Positions 33,349 to 41,208 of a DNA stretch of 64,000 bases are shown one piece after another. Numbering within the stretch: the first letter of the stretch is position 1; each line of letters opens with the position of its first letter. Under the pieces are notes generated by a model, which made no database searches, was not told the DNA's origin, and saw only the letters and a program-made list of their open reading frames with translations. Origin of the DNA: CAYOSF01 sp964406605 (GTDB lineage: Bacteria > Chloroflexota > Dehalococcoidia > DSTF01 > RBG-16-68-14); the NCBI GenBank assembly GCA_964406605.1, contig CAYOSF010000008.1, positions 1 through 64,000 of the forward strand, given 5' to 3'. The translations under genes and the position numbers were made by a program.

Positions 33349-33969
33349 GTGGATGGCAATAGTCCGGAAGAAGGGCCGCGCTCGGGTTGGTGTCTGTCCT
33401 GCGGTTTTCTGGCCAAGGCTCCCGCAGTCGAAAGCAAGTACACGTCAATTCCGCCATTCCAAGAGATCGCATACGGCGAGCGGGACATCGGCGGGGTGTG
33501 GTCTCAGCCTGGCTCGTCGAAGGGGACCGACGCGGTAGTTATCTGCTTCCGACTTGTACCAGATTTCGTTGAGGATCTCCGCAAAGAGCTACAGGAGGGC
33601 GCAGACGGCGAGAGAATTTCCCAGGCGGTCATCCGCAAGGACCGAGACTGCTGCAAGTGGTACCCATACACTCCAGGTTTCACTCCCAAGGAGCATCTGG
33701 AAGAGCTGAAAATAGCCCAACTAGAACGAATGTCGGAACAGACGCAACGTATGCAGCTTCGGGTAGCGGTCGGCCAAGCGGTCGTCTCCGTGGTAGCCAT
33801 TGTTGCCGCGGTAGTGCTGGCGATGGCCTTCGCTGCGCGTACGGACACAACGGTGATCGTGCCAGCCCCTACTGTGATTGTCCGGCCGGTGGCAGAACCG
33901 ACGGTCGGACCGGATGTCGCTCCGACTGGTCAGCCAGTGGTTGACCCTTCGAAGCGCGCGCCACGATGA
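33349..33969 (+). CDS. Hypothetical single-pass membrane protein, 206 aa
   Basis: GTG 33349 has no upstream ribosome binding site; the promoter places the transcript start on it. The N-terminal 110 residues contain C-L-S-C-G and D-C-C-K-W-Y, possibly metal-binding. A coiled-coil-like Glu/Gln/Met segment (about 120-140) and one transmembrane helix (about 143-167) follow, then a Val/Pro/Thr-rich tail. Transcribed away from the kinase operon. No family is recognised. Confidence 0.6.
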   Translation: MDGNSPEEGPRSGWCLSCGFLAKAPAVESKYTSIPPFQEIAYGERDIGGVWSQPGSSKGTDAVVICFRLVPDFVEDLRKELQEGADGERISQAVIRKDRDCCKWYPYTPGFTPKEHLEELKIAQLERMSEQTQRMQLRVAVGQAVVSVVAIVAAVVLAMAFAARTDTTVIVPAPTVIVRPVAEPTVGPDVAPTGQPVVDPSKRAPR

Positions 33970-34003
33970 CGGCTGCGTTGGCCGGACTCGAGATGCCTCG
34001 TGT

Positions 34004-34186
34004 TCACCATCTCGGGAAGACTGTCTTCCGTTTCTGACGACTCAGTGTTCTCTCGTCCGGCGACAACTGCCTCCGGCGCGTGGTCCGGGAACCCTGCTTG
34101 TCCATCAGGACGCCCGTGGCCCGCTTCATGATCAGCATCTGCTCCTCGCGGCGGACGATGGCGTCGACGTGAACGGAAAACGCCAC
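34004..34186 (-). pseudogene. Truncated Nudix-like hydrolase N-terminus
   Basis: GTG 34186 overlaps the end of the SDR gene. The first 25 residues (V-H-V-D-A-I-V-R-R and M-L-I-M-K-R-A) match the opening strand of Nudix hydrolases. The sequence then diverges into a basic tail and stops at 60 aa, without the Nudix box G-x5-E-x7-R-E-U-x-E-E. Probably a broken gene once co-transcribed with the SDR. Confidence 0.5.
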
Positions 34187-34187
34187 G

Positions 34188-34937
34188 TCACATCTCCCTA
34201 TGCCCCGCCACGGGGATGACCGCGCCGGTGACGAACCGGGCCCGCTCCGAGCAGAGGAACGCGACGACCTCGGCCACGTCCTGGGGTGTCGGGTCGTTGG
34301 CGTCCTTGATGCCCTCCTCCGCCATCGTGCGCGCCTGGTCCAGCGTGACGTACTCGATAGGCCCCGGCGCGACGGCGTTGACGGTAATGCCGTGGCGTAG
34401 CTCCAGCGGCCCCACGGTCCGGGCCAGCCAGTGGCGCGCCGCCTTGCCCAGGGGGTAGTCGAGCGGCGTCGCCGGCGGTCCGGCGCGCCAGTCGTCGGCC
34501 AGGTACCCGCCGATGATCACGAACCGGCCCCAGCCGCGGCGGCGCATGCCCGGTAGCGCCGCCCGGAGCAGGGCGTAGGTCGAATCCACCTCCTCCGAGA
34601 GGACAGTACGCCAGTGCTCCGGCTCGATGTCCGGGAGGTCGCGGGGCTCCCACGAGCCCCCCGCGCTGGCGACGACGATGTCGAGCTGGCCGAACTGGGA
34701 TTCGATCGCCCGCACCATGTCCTGCACCGCGGCTGGGTCCGAGACGTCCGCCTGGTGGACGAGCGTCCGGCGGCCAACAGCCTCGATAAGGCGCGCCACC
34801 TCCTCGGCCCGGTCCCGGCGCTCCTTGAAGTTGACCGCGATGTCGGCGCCCTCTCGGGCGAGCGTGAGGGCGATGCTGCGGCCCATGCCTCGACCCGAGG
34901 CGCCTGTCACCAGTGCCGTCCGTCCTTGCAGCTCCAC
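34188..34937 (-). CDS. Short-chain dehydrogenase/reductase (FabG-like)
   Basis: 249 aa. Cofactor loop T-G-A-S-G-R-G-M-G-R-S-I-A near the N-terminus, N-F-K-E-R-R suggesting NADPH, and Y-P-L-G-K-A-A for the Y-x3-K pair. The Ser normally found about 13 residues before the Tyr is not visible (F-V-I-I-G-G-Y there), so activity may be altered. C-terminal V-T-G-A-V-I-P-V-A-G-H is typical. Divergent from the FabL-like gene at 35048, 110 nt apart. Substrate unknown. Confidence 0.8.
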   Translation of the reverse strand: MELQGRTALVTGASGRGMGRSIALTLAREGADIAVNFKERRDRAEEVARLIEAVGRRTLVHQADVSDPAAVQDMVRAIESQFGQLDIVVASAGGSWEPRDLPDIEPEHWRTVLSEEVDSTYALLRAALPGMRRRGWGRFVIIGGYLADDWRAGPPATPLDYPLGKAARHWLARTVGPLELRHGITVNAVAPGPIEYVTLDQARTMAEEGIKDANDPTPQDVAEVVAFLCSERARFVTGAVIPVAGHREM

Positions 34938-35047
34938 CGCGGGCTCAGCGTAGCACGAGGGCCCTTGCCTGCCAACGAGGGCTTCGGTCGAGTTGTCGCA
35001 GCGCGGTCTGCTTGCGCGGGCCGCCGGAGCGTCGCATACTGCGGCCG

Positions 35048-35815
35048 ATGGCAGAGCGACCGTTCGAGGGCAAGGTGGCGTTGGTGACGGGCGGGAGCCG
35101 CGGCATCGGTCGGGCCTGCGTGCTCAAGCTGGCACAGCTCGGCGCGCACGTGGCAATCAACTACTCTCGCAGCGATGACGACGCCGAGGCGGTCGCCCGC
35201 GATGTGCGGGAGCTGGGCGTGCAGGGCGTCCCGCTGCGGGCCGACGTGGGCGACCGTGAGGCCATCGTGGGGCTGTTCGAGCGCCTGAAAGGCGAATTCG
35301 GACGGCTCGACCTGCTGGTGAACAGCGCCGCGCGGGGCTTGGAGCGGCCGCGAGGCGCCGTCGATTCGCTGCCGCGCCACCTCAAGCACAGCATGGACGT
35401 GAACCTCTTCGGGCCCTGGTTCTGCGCCCAGGAGGCGGCCAAGCTCATGGTGGAGGGCGGCGCCATCGTCAACTTGCTGAGCCCGGGGGCGCAGCGCTAC
35501 CTTCCGCGCTACGCGCCGGTGGGCGTTTCGAAAGGGGCCTTAACGTCGCTGACGACGTACCTGGCGGTTGAGCTGGCGCCCCGCGGTATCCGGGTCAACG
35601 GAGTCGCCGCCGGATTCGTGGAGGGCAGCGACGGGGTGCGCCTGATGGGAGAGAAGATCCTTGAACGCTACCGGCAGACGGTGCCGGCGGGCCGCCTGGT
35701 GAGACCGGAGGAGGTGGCGGAAGCCGTGGCGTTCCTCTGCAGCGACGCCGCCGCTATGATCGTCGGCCACGTTCTCCTGGCGGACGGGGGCTACTCGCTG
35801 GTCGGGTTGATCTAG
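35048..35815 (+). CDS. fabL: FabL-type enoyl-[acyl-carrier-protein] reductase
   Basis: 255 aa from ATG 35048. Cofactor loop T-G-G-S-R-G-I-G. The active site reads R-Y-A-P-V-G-V-S-K-G-A-L: Tyr155 is six residues before Lys162 (Y-x6-K) instead of the Y-x3-K of FabG-like SDRs. That spacing and Y-L-A-V-E-L-A-P are hallmarks of enoyl reductase FabL. C-terminal M-I-V-G-H-V-L-L-A-D-G-G fits. It would reduce enoyl-ACP with NADPH in fatty-acid elongation. The upstream frame to 34913 lacks domain content. Confidence 0.75.
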   Translation: MAERPFEGKVALVTGGSRGIGRACVLKLAQLGAHVAINYSRSDDDAEAVARDVRELGVQGVPLRADVGDREAIVGLFERLKGEFGRLDLLVNSAARGLERPRGAVDSLPRHLKHSMDVNLFGPWFCAQEAAKLMVEGGAIVNLLSPGAQRYLPRYAPVGVSKGALTSLTTYLAVELAPRGIRVNGVAAGFVEGSDGVRLMGEKILERYRQTVPAGRLVRPEEVAEAVAFLCSDAAAMIVGHVLLADGGYSLVGLI

Positions 35816-35903
35816 GCTGGGCTCAGCAGGCGGGCGTGCCCCGATTTCGCTTTCGGTGAAATACGTTGGCGGTCTGCATGGTACCTGAGGGGCTCGACGT
35901 GAG

Positions 35904-36530
35904 ATGAGCGCGTATCGGGGAGAGATGGGCCGCCGCTGGTTCGCGGCGGTATACGATCACATCACCCATCCCAACGAGAGGGCGTTCAGGAAGGTCCGGC
36001 CTCGGATTATGGGTGAGGTGCAGGGTTGCGTGCTTGAGGTCGGCGTCGGCACCGGCGCCAGCTTCGCCTACTACCCCGTTGAGGCGCGCGTGATGGGCAC
36101 CGAGCCGGATCCTTACATGCTGGAGCGCGCGCGACGCCGGCAAGAGAAGATTGGCGCCGGTCACATCGAGCTTCACCAGGGGCTGGCAGAAGCGCTTCCC
36201 TTCGAGGACGATTCCTTCGACCACGTCGTCTGCAGCCTGGTCCTCTGCACCGTTCGCGACCTGGGGCGGTCCCTGGAGGAGGTGCGGCGCGTTCTCAAGC
36301 CCGCCGGCACGCTCCGTTTCCTGGAGCACGTGCGCAACGACGAGAGCCGCTTCTGGGGTGTGACGCAGGACCTGGTTGCGCCGGTCTGGAGCTGGCTCAA
36401 TGGTGGCTGCCACTCGAACCGTCGCACCCGGCAGGCTATCGAAAACGCCGGCTTCGGCATCCGGTGGTTGGAACGGATGCACGTTGGCCCGGGGACGTGG
36501 GCGATCTATGGGGTGGCCCGGCCAGGCTAG
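35904..36530 (+). CDS. Class I SAM-dependent methyltransferase
   Basis: 208 aa. Motif I L-E-V-G-V-G-T-G-A, acidic loop G-T-E-P-D-P-Y-M-L, motif II F-D-H-V-V-C-S-L-V-L-C-T-V and motif III L-K-P-A-G-T-L-R-F-L-E-H-V place it with the UbiE/phospholipid methyltransferase-like group. Substrate not predictable. It is followed 2 nt later by the MFS gene, so co-transcribed. Confidence 0.88.
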   Translation: MSAYRGEMGRRWFAAVYDHITHPNERAFRKVRPRIMGEVQGCVLEVGVGTGASFAYYPVEARVMGTEPDPYMLERARRRQEKIGAGHIELHQGLAEALPFEDDSFDHVVCSLVLCTVRDLGRSLEEVRRVLKPAGTLRFLEHVRNDESRFWGVTQDLVAPVWSWLNGGCHSNRRTRQAIENAGFGIRWLERMHVGPGTWAIYGVARPG

Positions 36531-36532
36531 CC

Positions 36533-37765
36533 ATGTCCTCCCCTGAGACCTCGGCTGAGCTGCCTGACGAGCCGTCTCCGGTGCCGGGTATCTCCCGAAA
36601 CGTCTTCGTCCTCGGTTTGGTCAGCTTCGCGACGGACATCTCTTCGGAGATGCTCTACCCCGTCCTGCCCATCTTCCTCACCACGACGCTGGGCGCGCCG
36701 GTGTCGCTGGTGGGTGCCATCGAGGGCATCGCCGAGGGCACGGCCGGCACCTCGAAGGTGGCGGCGGGCGCTTGGTCCGACCGGGTGGCGCACCGGCGAC
36801 CGTTGGTGATGGCCGGGTACTCGGTCTCCGCGCTGGGCAAACTGTTGCTCGCCCTGTCGTTTGTCTGGCCGCAGGCGCTGGCGGCCCGGTTCTGCGACCG
36901 GCTGGGCAAAGGGACCCGCACGGCGCCCCGGGACGCCCTCATCGCGGACTCGTCGACCGTCGGGTCGCGGGGCCGGGTCTTCGGCTTCCACCGGACGCTC
37001 GACACGCTGGGGGCGGTGGTCGGGCCGCTGCTGGGGCTCGCCCTGATAGCGTTGCTGGGGCAGGACCGGCTCCGCGTGGTGTTCCTCGTCGCGCTGCTGC
37101 CCGCCGTGATCAGCGTGGCGCTGGTCGGCCTGGCGCGGGAGCGCGCTCGCGCCGTGACTCCCCGAAGCGGCGAGCGGTTCCGCTTCAGGCTCGGCGGGGC
37201 GCCGCCCGCCTATTGGCTGTTCCTTGGCGTGAGCTTTCTCTTCGCCTTCGGCAACTCCAGCGACGCCTTCCTCCTGCTGCGCGCCCGCGACCTGGGCATG
37301 GGACTGACGGCGGTGATCCTGGCCTACGTCGTGTACAACGTCGCCTACGCGCTGCTTTCGTTTCCGGCGGGCATCGTCGCCGATAGGATCGGCCCGCGCC
37401 CGGTGCTGGCAGGTGGATTCCTGATCTTCGGGCTCGTGTACCTGGGATTCGCCGGTACGAACGGAACCGGCGCCGTGTGGCCTCTGTTCGCGGCGTACGG
37501 CGTCACGATGGCTCTGACGGAGGGCGTCGCTCGAGCCGTCGTCTCGGACCTTGCCCCGTCCGACCGGCGGGGCTCGTTCCTGGGGCTCTACCACACCACG
37601 ATAGGCCTGACCGCCGTGGTCGCGAGCGTGCTGGCCGGCGTGCTCTGGGATCAGGTGGGGCCGGCCGCTCCCTTCGCCCTGGGCTCTGTCACGGGGCTGG
37701 CGGCGGCGCTGCTCCTCATGGCCTCGGCAGGACTGCTGCGCCGGCCCGAGACGGTCGGGGCATGA
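36533..37765 (+). CDS. Major facilitator superfamily transporter
   Basis: 410 aa from ATG 36533; about 12 hydrophobic segments. Early T-D-I-S-S-E-M-L-Y-P motif and the R-F-C-D-R-L-G-K-G-T-R-T-A-P-R-D-A-L loop mark an MFS subgroup often annotated as putative efflux. G-A-W-S-D-R-V-A-H-R-R-P is the conserved loop 2-3 motif. Tight spacing with the methyltransferase and an ATGA overlap with the FAD oxidoreductase imply an operon. Substrate unknown. Confidence 0.88.
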   Translation: MSSPETSAELPDEPSPVPGISRNVFVLGLVSFATDISSEMLYPVLPIFLTTTLGAPVSLVGAIEGIAEGTAGTSKVAAGAWSDRVAHRRPLVMAGYSVSALGKLLLALSFVWPQALAARFCDRLGKGTRTAPRDALIADSSTVGSRGRVFGFHRTLDTLGAVVGPLLGLALIALLGQDRLRVVFLVALLPAVISVALVGLARERARAVTPRSGERFRFRLGGAPPAYWLFLGVSFLFAFGNSSDAFLLLRARDLGMGLTAVILAYVVYNVAYALLSFPAGIVADRIGPRPVLAGGFLIFGLVYLGFAGTNGTGAVWPLFAAYGVTMALTEGVARAVVSDLAPSDRRGSFLGLYHTTIGLTAVVASVLAGVLWDQVGPAAPFALGSVTGLAAALLLMASAGLLRRPETVGA

Positions 37766-39051
37766 CCGGTGGCCGCGATTCGGTCGAGTTGCCCGCCCAG
37801 TGGGTGCCCGTCGTCGCCCGCTGTGACGTGCTGGTCGTCGGCGGAGGCGCGGCCGGGCTGTCCGCCGCCATAGCCGCCCGCAGGCAGGGCGCCGACGTGG
37901 TCCTGGTCGAGAGGTACGGCTACCTGGGCGGCCTCGCCTCGGGCGGCCTGATCAGCCTGCTGCTCACCCTGGACGACGGCGCCGGCCGGCAGGTCGTCGG
38001 CGGGCTCTGCCAGGAGCTGGTCGAGCGGCTGGAAGCCCGCGGTGCGTGCTCCTACCCGCCGCGCGGAGAGTGGGGCAGCGCGGACGCCGCGCTCGTGGAA
38101 CGCTACCGCCGCTGGGGGTTGGTCTGGGGCTCCGGGCCGCACAAGGTGCGCTACTCGGTCTCCTTCGACCCGGAGGAATTCAAGTTCGTCGCCGACGAGT
38201 GGGTGACCGGAACCGGCGTCCGACTGATGTACCATCGCTGGGCCTCGGACCTGGTCCGGGACGGAGACCGCATCACGCACATAGTCTTCACGTCGAAGGC
38301 GGGCCGGCAGGCCGTGGCCTGCGGTGCCGTCATCGACGCTACCGGCGACGGCGACCTGTTCGCGCTCGCAGCGGAGCCGTTCGAGCTGGAGAAGGTGCAC
38401 CCCTGGCTCTGGTTCCGCATGTCGGGCGTCGAGGACGTCGGGGCGGCCCAAGACGCGGAAGGTGGCCTCTTCTTCCGCACCGTCCGTCCCGGGCAAGTCC
38501 TCATGCCCTGGGGCGCCGCCGGACGCATCGACCGGCGCATCGACGCCACGGACCCGGACGACCTGACGCACGCGGAGGTTGAGTGCCGGCGCATGGTGAC
38601 GGAGGAGGTGGAGCGGCTGCGCGGCCAGGTGCCCGGCTTCGAGAACGCCTACCTGGCGGACGTGGCGCAGACGCTCGGCATCACCGAGTCGCGCCGGCTG
38701 ATAGGAAGATACGTCCTGCGAAGGGAGGACCTCGACCGGCCGTTCGACGACGTGGTGGCGGTCACCGGCCACTGGACCAAGTACGGCTGCACCTATCAGA
38801 TCCCGTACCGCAGCCTGCTGCCGCAGCGGGCGACGAACCTGCTGGCGGCCGGCCGCTGCATCAGTGTCGACCATCGTGTCCACCACGCGACGAAGGAGAT
38901 CCCGGCCTGCTTCGCCACCGGCGAGGCCGCCGGCGTCGCGGCGGCGCTCTCGCTGCGACAGGACGTTCTGCTACCGGACGTGAGAGTTCCGGAGCTGCAG
39001 CGGGCGCTCGTGAAGTCCGGCGCCTGGCTGCCGGAGGGGGTTGGGCGCTAG
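37762..39051 (+). CDS. FAD-dependent oxidoreductase
   Basis: 429 aa from ATG 37762 (overlapping the MFS stop). N-terminal dinucleotide motif V-V-G-G-G-A-A-G-L-S-A-A-I, then L-V-E-R-Y-G-Y-L-G-G-L-A-S-G-G, typical of the FAD_oxidored (PF12831-like) family. I-D-A-T-G-D-G-D is the second FAD contact, and A-A-G-R-C-I-S-V-D-H-R-V the C-terminal one. Substrate unknown. The long extension to 37477 is a shadow of the transporter. Confidence 0.88.
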   Translation: MTGGRDSVELPAQWVPVVARCDVLVVGGGAAGLSAAIAARRQGADVVLVERYGYLGGLASGGLISLLLTLDDGAGRQVVGGLCQELVERLEARGACSYPPRGEWGSADAALVERYRRWGLVWGSGPHKVRYSVSFDPEEFKFVADEWVTGTGVRLMYHRWASDLVRDGDRITHIVFTSKAGRQAVACGAVIDATGDGDLFALAAEPFELEKVHPWLWFRMSGVEDVGAAQDAEGGLFFRTVRPGQVLMPWGAAGRIDRRIDATDPDDLTHAEVECRRMVTEEVERLRGQVPGFENAYLADVAQTLGITESRRLIGRYVLRREDLDRPFDDVVAVTGHWTKYGCTYQIPYRSLLPQRATNLLAAGRCISVDHRVHHATKEIPACFATGEAAGVAAALSLRQDVLLPDVRVPELQRALVKSGAWLPEGVGR

Positions 39052-39065
39052 GGCAAGGCCGACCG

Positions 39066-39698
39066 CTATGCCTGCGGCTCCGACGGCGGCTCGGGCAGGC
39101 TCTCCGGAGGAGCGGGCGCGCCGCCGCTCTCGAACGAGAAGGGCGGGTACTCGTCCACAAGCGAGGACATGTACGCGAGCAGCCGCGCTTCCCAGCGCAT
39201 GTACCCGCGGGTGAAGCTGTACGCCCAGTCCGGAACGGTCTCGTTGATCAGGATGCTGATCACGGCCACCGGCAGCACGACGATGAACGCCAGGCTGATG
39301 ATCGCCAGCACGATGGCGCTCGGAATGCCGTAGATGATGCGTAGGAGCGCTGATCCGGCCGTCGGGCTGCCGCCGGGCTGCACTGAGAGCTGGAACGTCT
39401 CAGTGGGTTCTTCGTTGGGCAGCCGGTCGGTGAGGCAGCCCATGTAGGCGTAGACCGCGACCACGTAGCGCAGCCATTTCGTCAGATTCGACTCGCTCTC
39501 GGCCAGAAACTGCTCGGCGCCCTTCTGCGAGATCATGATCGCCGCCAGGACGGGGAAGATGAGGTAGACGGCTCCGAGGAACCACCCGATCGCTCCCGCG
39601 AGGAGGCACAGGATGACCACGATGAGGATTCGGATGAAGACGTGGGGCTTCTGGAAACGTTCCGGCGGCTGGATATCGAAGGTGACGGGGTAGGCCAT
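39066..39698 (-). CDS. DUF4389 membrane protein
   Basis: 210 aa from ATG 39698, which follows AGGAGG; an earlier in-frame GTG at 39719 lies on that site and is not used. Helices at about 22-60 and 135-165. The ends L-V-D-E-Y-P-P-F-S-F and R-Y-M-R-W motifs (Y-M-R-W-E-A-R) are typical of DUF4389. Function unknown; lies in the membrane with soluble ends. Converges with the FAD oxidoreductase. Confidence 0.8.
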   Translation of the reverse strand: MAYPVTFDIQPPERFQKPHVFIRILIVVILCLLAGAIGWFLGAVYLIFPVLAAIMISQKGAEQFLAESESNLTKWLRYVVAVYAYMGCLTDRLPNEEPTETFQLSVQPGGSPTAGSALLRIIYGIPSAIVLAIISLAFIVVLPVAVISILINETVPDWAYSFTRGYMRWEARLLAYMSSLVDEYPPFSFESGGAPAPPESLPEPPSEPQA

Positions 39699-39809
39699 GG
39701 AGACCCTCCTTTCGACCAAGAGCGGAGCTTCCTTGCGCTGATAGTACTCGAAGAGCGACCGAGCTGTCTATCGGCGGATGGCCGCCGGCGGCTCTCGGCC
39801 GGATGGGGA

Positions 39810-40340
39810 CTAGCGGCCTCTCCCGACCTCCGCCAGAGCCCCTTCGATGAACGGCGTCTTCGCCTCCGTGTACTCGAGGCGTCGGGTCCGGTACCTGACC
39901 GCGAGCTCCTTCTTCAGGGCGCCGTACTTCGCTGCCAGTTCCGGCCGTTGACGCAGGAGATCCCGGAAGCGAATGTGCCGCTCCCAGAACTTGCCATCCT
40001 GCGGGACCATGTGGAGATGATGTGAGCGGGGCTGGCCCTTGCGGAAGAAGAGGCGACCGGGGATGCCGGCCTCGCCCCGGTACTGGTAGCCGATGGCCTC
40101 CAGCGGGCGGACGCACCGCTCGACGGCGCTCAGGTCGCGGACGCCGAGCATGATGTCGATGATCGGCTTTGCCGCCAGGCCGGGGACCGCCGTGCTGTCG
40201 ACGTGCTCGACGGCGACGATGCGGTCCGCCACGTCTCGCAGCGCCTCGGCGATGAGCCTCTTCTCTTCCTCGAACCGCAGGGGCCACGCGTCGTCGTAGT
40301 CGACGACGACGACCTCGCGGTAGTCCTCGAGCTCAGGCAC
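39810..40340 (-). CDS. GrpB family protein (UPF0157)
   Basis: 176 aa, full length. Signatures: D-Y-D-D-A-W-P-x-R-F-E-E-E-K, V-E-H-V-D-S-T-A-V-P-G-L-A-A-K-P-I-I-D-I and H-H-L-H-M-V-P. The family has a nucleotidyltransferase-like fold, sometimes fused to CoaE, but no firmly established reaction. Next to an MNT-HEPN protein. Confidence 0.92.
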   Translation of the reverse strand: MPELEDYREVVVVDYDDAWPLRFEEEKRLIAEALRDVADRIVAVEHVDSTAVPGLAAKPIIDIMLGVRDLSAVERCVRPLEAIGYQYRGEAGIPGRLFFRKGQPRSHHLHMVPQDGKFWERHIRFRDLLRQRPELAAKYGALKKELAVRYRTRRLEYTEAKTPFIEGALAEVGRGR

Positions 40341-40418
40341 GTGGTATCGCTACCCGCACACAGCCCCCTGCGACGCCGAGGAGGCGAGGCGCACCACCGC
40401 CGGGACGGATCGTAGACA

Positions 40419-41198
40419 TCACCGGTCGAGCAGACGCTCCGCCTCCGCGACGAAGGCGGCGGCGCTAGAGACGAGCTTCTCAATCTCGGCGGGCACCACC
40501 TCCTCGGCGTACGAGTAGTCCGCGATATTGCGCAGGCGGAATCCGTCGCCGAGGGCCTTGCCGACCCCTGCTGGAAACACCCCCGTCCTCACAAACTGGT
40601 CTGCAAACGCACCGATGACGGTCCTGTGACGCGAGAACGCGAGGCCCTTCGAGAGCAGCAACGCTGTCGCCGCATGGAACATCGCGTAGTAGGCGCGGTT
40701 GGCGGCGCTGTTGTAACGACGCTGGGCCAAGGCAGCCTCCGCGTCCTCGAGTGCTTCCCTCATGTGGCGCCGGATCAGAGCGACCTCGTCGGCGGCTTCC
40801 GCTTGGTACTGCTCTCGTTCTTCGCGTACCGCCTTCCGCTTAGCTGTCCACAGCTCGATCCCCTCTCTGCGGATATTCATCAGAAGGGGGAGCATGCGGT
40901 GACGGTAATCGCGTTCCGCAACGACGATCGGACCCGTGAGGTGGTAGCCGGTTGTCTCGTTCACCTCCTGCGCCATGTCCCAGACGACGCGTTCCTCGGT
41001 GCGATCGCCACAGCCATCCTTGAGGACGACCAGAACATCGGCATCCGACTCCGGGTCGGCGTCGCCGCGGGCGCGCGAGCCGTACAGCACGACGGCAGCG
41101 AGCCGCTCGCGGTAGTGCTGTCGGAGCCGCTCTATGTACTCACGGACGGCGCGCTGCCACGCCGCCTCGCCCGCGATCGCCGGATGGAGCGGGGCCAT
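40419..41198 (-). CDS. Fused MNT nucleotidyltransferase-HEPN protein
   Basis: 259 aa. Residues 36-60 carry the minimal nucleotidyltransferase motif V-L-Y-G-S-R-A-R-G-D, with the acidic pair in S-D-A-D-V-L-V (Asp52, Asp54). Residues about 134-255 form a HEPN domain with A-A-N-R-A-Y-Y-A-M-F-H and R-L-R-N-I-A-D-Y-S-Y (221-230). Separate MntA and HepT proteins make type VII toxin-antitoxin pairs; here both halves are one chain. The R-x4-H RNase motif is not visible (R-N-I-A-D-Y), so the HEPN half may be inactive or serve as substrate-binding. Ten nt from ilvD. Confidence 0.85.
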   Translation of the reverse strand: MAPLHPAIAGEAAWQRAVREYIERLRQHYRERLAAVVLYGSRARGDADPESDADVLVVLKDGCGDRTEERVVWDMAQEVNETTGYHLTGPIVVAERDYRHRMLPLLMNIRREGIELWTAKRKAVREEREQYQAEAADEVALIRRHMREALEDAEAALAQRRYNSAANRAYYAMFHAATALLLSKGLAFSRHRTVIGAFADQFVRTGVFPAGVGKALGDGFRLRNIADYSYAEEVVPAEIEKLVSSAAAFVAEAERLLDR

Positions 41199-41208
41199 GT
41201 TGCCTTCG

